In this document: positions 60,101 to 64,000 of the stretch, piece after piece
How positions within the stretch are numbered: position 1 is the first letter of the stretch
Layout: each line of letters opens with the position of its first letter
Source: Pachyseris speciosa
Taxonomy: Eukaryota > Cnidaria > Anthozoa > Scleractinia > Pachyseridae
Assembly (NCBI GenBank): GCA_016490735.1
Contig: JAEMWC010000363.1
Coordinates: forward strand, 43,501-107,500
Direction of reading: 5' to 3'
Length of the DNA: 64,000 nt
Notes under the pieces: model-generated
Database searches by the model: none
Seen by the model: the letters and a program-made list of their open reading frames with translations, nothing else
Told to the model about the DNA's origin: nothing
Program-made: the position numbers and the translations under genes

Positions 60101-63100
60101 TTCAAAATTTTTCCACAGCCGTTCAGCCGTTCATCATAAACGTGTCAACCGGTTTGCCATCCGTTTGTCATTCGTTCACTAGCCGTGCGTTTTGCTGTGC
60201 AAACGAACAGCCGTTAGTGTACGTTTTTGTGTGAGAGGTCACATTTGTCTTGAGTTCACTAACATTCATGCAGGCATTACACCAGGTAATGACCTGTACA
60301 TATACATTCCTCCTTTATTCTTCTACTTATATCAGTGTTCGGTATTGCTTTATTTTGCCTTCTTTCCTAGTTCAATCATTCTCCTACAGGCCATTGATAC
60401 ATCTTTCCACTACAACCTTTAATTTATAACACTTTTGAGTCATTTTGCTCCTTCACCTCTTTCTCTGAATTAGCACCAGTTCCTCTCTTTTCTGCAGAGG
60501 TTTAACAAAGCATTTGTATGAAACTGCTGTGCATTGTGAATGCAGACACAGCAGACATGAGACTGGTGAGACTGGCTCATCCTCCCAACAGTTTTTTTTG
60601 TTCCTTAAGTCAAGTTGCTCAGCAGATTCTCCCCTCCTCAAAGCTTTCTTTGAGCACCCATATTCTGAGGAGTAACTGGTAAACACCTAATTTCCATTAG
60701 AATTAATAGGGAGTTTAAGCATCAATGACAGTATTGAAGATAGAAATGCAAGGAAACATGTATGTTGTAGTAGGATTGATGAACAAAACCAATGGCCCTG
60801 CATGTGCATGTTACATTATTTTCTTTGCCATCCTCTGCAAAACAACAATGAGAAACGGCCTAATTCAAGGTTTTGTTGAGAATGTGAGTACGCAAAAGTT
60901 AATCAGTGATTTTGTTACAAATTGCTGTGGTGAGTCCTGGGATTCATCTCATGAAAAATCATGAGTCCCAGTCCAGAACCAATGAGTCCTGTATTAAAGA
61001 TGCTGCTGAGCATTCATGTGACCAGATCTTTAATCTGAAGTCATTTTTTTAAATAGCAAAACTCTGTATTACTGAGCAGACTGAAATTAAAATACAGTCT
61101 TGCAAAACCTTTTTATGTTACATTTTTGAGTTTATTTTTTTAGTGTTTACACATGAGAAAAGGTTAACTTTATGTCATATATATCAGCTCCAAAACATAA
61201 TGAGTAACCACTCCATCATGTAAATCAAAATGGCAGCATTTCCAATAAAAGAAATCTTTAATATTGGTCAGGAGTATTTGCATGGAAATGTTTAGTTGTT
61301 CAGAAATTACATATTGTACTTCTGGCCTATTTTATAGGCAGACGATACTGTTCTCTTGACGTGAGGTGGTTTTATTACAGATTTGAAATCACTCACACAG
61401 GATATTGTTCAAAAACATCTTTCGATTGATCGATCGATGTTTGCGTCCTGCAGGACGCATGCCGTGAATTATTATGCGTCTTTGAGGATTTTTATGCGTC
61501 AAGGACGCAGGATGCGTGGGTAACAAAATCACTGGTTAATTTTTATTTTTTTTCTTTTCTTCATTGCAGTTCATAATAATTTAGTTCCTGGATAGTTTGC
61601 CCACATTTTACAAGTTGAATGAGTTGGAATAACAATATTATTGAAAAGGAGTTACAAAAGCAAGAACTTGCGTTTTGAAATTTCATTTTTGTTCCCATGG
61701 TCATTGCTTAAGCTCCCTAATATTAATGGAAGCAAAAAACCGGACTGTTGATTTTACAGCTGTCCACCTCAGAGTTTGCATGCAACAAGGAAGATTTAAT
61801 GTCAGTGGTGCAAATTATCATTTCTTGGCAGCTCTAGGCTCAAGCCTGTTTGGAAACAAAACGCAGAGCGGGTTTGGCAGTACATTTAATCAGCCACAGA
61901 GTTCAGGGACCACTGGTTTGTTTGGAAGCACCACCACAAATACAGGTGGAAGTTTGTTTGGAGGAACAGCAACTGGAAGCCTCTTTGGACAGCAATCAAC
62001 TGGACAGAGTATGTTGCATAGCGATAAAAATAATTTTGTAATATAATTAAATATTATTTTTTATTAGCAAGAGTCATAACAGTGTACTGTCATAGTTACA
62101 CATACAATGTAGCAGTCCTCTCAATCTGAATCAGTCTTCTCAATCTGAATCAGTCTTCTCAATCTGAATCAGCCTTCTCAATCTGAATCAGTCTTCTCAA
62201 TCTGAATCAGCCTTCTCAATCTGAATCAGTCTTCTCAATCTGAATCAGCCTTCTCAATCTGAATCAGTCTTCTCAATCTATATGAAAGTTGTTCAAATTG
62301 TTGTATACACTTTTAGATCGGCTCTACCCACAACTCCAAACAGGTAATCAAGGTGAGTAGAGCCACAATTCTGTTTATGCCCATTATTTATTATCGGGCT
62401 TTGCCCAAAACGGTTGAAACTAGTGAGCAGCATTTGTTGTTACTGTTTGATGATGCAAATCATATTGCAGATTCCTTGCCCCTTTTTTTTTTCCAGTTAC
62501 ATGTACACGTAAATAAATTACTGGTCACATAAAGGCAGTTCTTTAACTTGATAAAGAACTTGTCCGACTGCTTGTTGGTATTCAAATGCTAATTACAGTC
62601 TACGTGTACTATCCTTATTGCATGATGGTGTGAGCTACATGCAACTGATTGTGATCGACCAAGCAAAAAAACTGTTGATTATAATAATAATCAAAGCAAA
62701 ATAAATCTTTTGTGTTTTAAAATGTAAAAAAATATAAAAAATTTTCTGTACTCAGAGCGCAATTAAAAGACTTAAAAGTGGGATATTTCGTTCGGATCAA
62801 CCGAACTTCGTCAGCCACAATGTAAATTTGAATGTTAAGAAGGGTTATATAATGGACCCGAGGTAGCTAAGATGGTGTCATAGATTCTGGCTAGTTTGAA
62901 GCCATTGTCTCTCTTCAAGGAGGGTTTACGTAATCTCATCTCAATTGCCTCCCTTATGCAGCGTTTGAAAGTGTTACTGAACTTTACACTGTGGCTGACA
63001 AAGTTCGGTTGATCCGAACGAAATATCCCACTTTTAAGTCTTTTAATTGCGTTCTGAGTACAGAAAATTTTTATATTTTAAAATCATGTTTCCAGAGCAG

Positions 63101-63304
63101 GAAAACAATATTTTTGATTCTAAATCTTTTGTAATTTGGATTATTGTTGCTTCATCAAAGCAGCCGGCTTTGGAGGGTTTGGGGCTGGTGGAACCAGTTT
63201 ATTTGGCACCACAGCAAAAAGCACCACAGGCACAAGTGTTTTCCAGACACCTGGACAGACGTCGACTTTTGGGACAGGGACATCTACTGGATTTGGAACA
63301 ACTG
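51113..63304 (+). CDS. NUP98: NUP98-like nucleoporin, N-terminal FG-repeat exons (3' end outside window)
   Basis: Exons read: 51113-51173, 51930-51974, possible 12-base microexon 60274-60285, 61832-62008, 63164-63304. Every junction is phase 1, so all combinations keep frame. The start MFGSTSNTPFGTGTAFGTG begins at ATG 51113. Later exons read AFGSQTTGTQFGTGS, GSSLFGNKTQSGFGS, GTTGLFGSTTTNTGGSLFGG, FGGFGAGGTSLFGTTAKS and STFGTGTSTGFGTTG. GLFG/SLFG and FG repeats rich in G, T and S are the NUP98 N-terminus, which forms the permeability barrier of the nuclear pore and binds RAE1. The autoproteolytic and NUP96 parts would lie beyond the right edge. Exon 51930-51974 uses a weak donor (GTTGGT). An intron of about 9.9 kb is filled by nested transposons. 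Confidence 0.85.
53030..53300. repeat. Imperfect tandem duplication (~155-bp unit)
   Basis: ACTCTTCGAATTTTCG followed by ACTGTTTGTTTTTTCC and TTCAGAAAAAT occurs at about 53028 and again at about 53182, each followed by a CAATCTTTYAGAACGCTA block. Confidence 0.75.
53648..53914. repeat. 267-bp near-perfect palindrome
   Basis: CAATTGAAGAGGCTAGTGG pairs with CCACTAGCCTCTTCAATTG. Pairing continues through GGGCACTTTTGACG-like and TTGCATATGACCTTCAATTT arms to a short AT-rich loop. Confidence 0.9.
55155..56169. mobile_element. piggyBac-type non-autonomous insertion with TTAA target
   Basis: The left end is CCCATTGACTACCGC and the right end GGGTGCCAATGGG, with TTAA on both sides (55151-55154, 56170-56173). 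The flanks join as GATGCGCCG-TTAA-CATTCATTTAA, which is the uninterrupted sequence of the surrounding ~220-bp repeat unit, so the empty site is visible in neighbouring copies. No intact transposase frame was seen. Confidence 0.85.
56470..58048. mobile_element. Insertion with ACCCTGG...CCAGGGTA ends carrying a helicase relic
   Basis: The left end is ACCCTGGGTGCCAGAGG and the right end CCTCTGGAGCCAGGGTA. GAGCTTT occurs at both flanks and matches the intact repeat unit CGAGCTTTGAAAAG, giving a 7-bp target duplication. A hAT-type class is plausible. Confidence 0.7.
57050..57595 (-). pseudogene. Decayed RecQ-like DNA helicase fragment inside a transposon
   Basis: Minus-strand frames read KEALLAFLSRKDALAVLPTS then DKSLIFEIVPAICAGLHDL and VLLVICPL, matching RecQ/DExH motif I (LPTG.GKSLIF) and Ia (V..PL). 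After a frame change they read DSGIAAYSLGYY and IISTSPELIIQEERWRKFLQ, as in the region before motif II. The Walker lysine remains but the G.GK core is altered to SCDK, and the frame is broken. No DEAH box was found. Confidence 0.6.
58047..58860. repeat. ~220-bp tandem repeat array
   Basis: Four units begin GAGCTTTGAAAAGTATTC (or TTTGTAAAG) at about 58050, 58271, 58487 and 58679. They share ATCTCTGGTTCTATTTGGCA, GATGATTCAAACGCTGAAAT and CATTTAATTTTTGACAGGG. Two more interrupted units lie at about 55028-56268 (split by the TTAA insertion) and 56268-56470. Confidence 0.9.
58866..59290. repeat. ~116-bp tandem repeat array
   Basis: About four units share GTGTTCGAAGCGTGGCTTC, AGTCAATCGAGGCTTC and AAAAGCCTTGCGGCTTCAC. 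Confidence 0.88.
60708..61718. mobile_element. MITE family C, copy 3, split by a later insertion
   Basis: The ends are AGGGAGTTTAAGCA and TCATTGCTTAAGCTCCCT with AAT on both sides (60705-60707, 61719-61721). Removing the inner 641-bp insertion leaves about 370 bases, close to the other copies (343 and 368). Confidence 0.8.
60899..61539. mobile_element. Insertion with TTAATCAGTGATTTTGTTAC inverted ends
   Basis: TTAATCAGTGATTTTGTTAC and GTAACAAAATCACTGGTTAA are the ends. The interior has CATGAGTCCCAG and GCGTCCTGCAGGACGC short palindromes and no coding capacity. Confidence 0.75.
62114..62278. repeat. 19-bp minisatellite, about nine units
   Basis: The unit YCTTCTCAATCTGAATCAG repeats in the intron after NUP98 exon 61832-62008. 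Units alternate between TCTTC and CCTTC starts, hinting at a two-unit higher-order repeat. Confidence 0.95.
62715..63084. repeat. ~370-bp foldback element next to a NUP98 exon
   Basis: GGGATATTTCGTTCGGATCA pairs with TGATCCGAACGAAATATCCC, and AATTAAAAGACTTAAAAGTG with CACTTTTAAGTCTTTTAATT. The right end lies 79 bases before the exon at 63164. Confidence 0.9.
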
Positions 63305-63583
63305 GTAAGTTTCTTTGTATAATTATACAGTGGAAACCTCATCTTACTGTACAGCAATGTTGTTATGAATCACATCTCAACAAAGGGTTAGTGACGCATT
63401 TTATCTGAAAAAGTTTTTTCCAACCACTTCACTGATATGACCGGTGACTAATTTTTGGAGTCCAAATCAGAAATTTTGTTTATTTATCCCTTTAAAGTAG
63501 ATATAAACAAGTATGACAGAAAGAACACCTTTAAAGTACGTATAAGAATAGGTTTGGTTAACAATTTAACTATAAGACATTGC

Positions 63584-63984
63584 GAAAATATTGAAAAACT
63601 TAAAACCATCTCGGTTAAAATTTAAAAAGGTTTTAAAAAACGACGACGTTTTGATGTTCTCTTAACGTCATTTTCAAGTTGAAAGTGAATAAAATTAAGA
63701 ACGAATATAAATTTAAAAGAATTCCTAAGAGACTCGAGTAGTTACGTAATGTGATGTGAATGAATAATAGAATGATAAAATATGTCACGAAAAAAGTTTC
63801 GCACGAATAGAGTCTTTCTGAGTATTTAACTCGGGGTTCAACTCCTTACTGAAAAGCATCTCAAAAATTAAACAGTCAAATTTCGATCAGCATTTTCTCA
63901 AAACAGAAAACTGTCGAAACGTCATCGTTTTTTAAAACCTTTTTAAATTTTAACCGAGATGGTTTTAAGTTTTTCAATATTTTC
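63584..63984. repeat. ~400-bp foldback at the right edge
   Basis: ACTTAAAACCATCTCGGTTA pairs with TAACCGAGATGGTTTTAAGT, and AAAAAGGTTTTAAAAAACGA with TCGTTTTTTAAAACCTTTTT. The loop is about 290 bases. Confidence 0.9.
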
Positions 63985-64000
63985 ACAAAGTTTTAATAGT

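Larger units (their letters stand above)
52638..60242. mobile_element. 7.6-kb composite DNA element in NUP98 intron
   Basis: The left end GTGACCTCTCACGCGAAAAC and right end GTTTTTGTGTGAGAGGTCAC form an inverted repeat that continues through ACGTACACTAACGGCT. ATTT flanks both ends (52634-52637, 60243-60246), a possible 4-bp target duplication. Both sub-ends carry many AGCCGTTC/GCACGGCT motifs. A decayed frame on the minus strand (about 53940-54050) includes CSILVVAPLKSI, resembling a RecQ-type helicase segment. An Academ-type assignment is only a guess from target length and helicase-like sequence. Confidence 0.7.

Overview
The window is animal nuclear DNA. Its genes are split by many GT-AG introns and it is AT-rich. 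Miniature DNA transposons, foldbacks and microsatellites fill the introns and intergenic space. The gene set (a FRAS1-type matrix protein, a ciliary/sperm-type CNBD2, a SERINC family member, CWH43/PGAP2IP and NUP98) is metazoan. The repeat landscape suggests an anthozoan cnidarian, most likely a stony coral. That last step is inference; no species marker is present.

Layout, left to right. (1) 1-6258, + strand: 3' end of a FRAS1-like gene, six exons ending in a membrane anchor; the last exon carries an apparent 1-base frameshift. (2) 8353-30116, - strand: a 21-exon gene read here as a CNBD2-like protein of 632 aa with two cyclic-nucleotide-binding folds; all exon phases join. (3) 32704-34827, - strand: a single-exon SERINC-like membrane protein carrying an extra C-terminal domain of about 270 aa. 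(4) 36813-50708, - strand: a 14-exon CWH43-like gene (811 aa), again with all phases joining. (5) 51113 to the right edge, + strand: the first exons of NUP98 (GLFG/FG-repeat nucleoporin), divergent from CWH43 over a 404-bp shared promoter region.

The rest is mobile DNA. Highlights are three copies of a 433-453-bp element with a perfect 6-bp target duplication at each copy, a cluster of nested foldbacks at 13.5-14.9 kb, three TA-flanked CAGT...ACTG elements, and a 7.6-kb composite in a NUP98 intron. In that composite a TA-flanked element sits inside an outer element and has itself been hit by a TTAA (piggyBac-type) insertion and by a second element carrying a decayed RecQ-like helicase fragment. 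No tRNA gene, rRNA, CRISPR array or operon-like structure was found; one tRNA-derived SINE-like piece is present.

Exon boundaries were set by hand from GT/AG sites, phase continuity and remembered family similarity. No alignment or transcript data were available.
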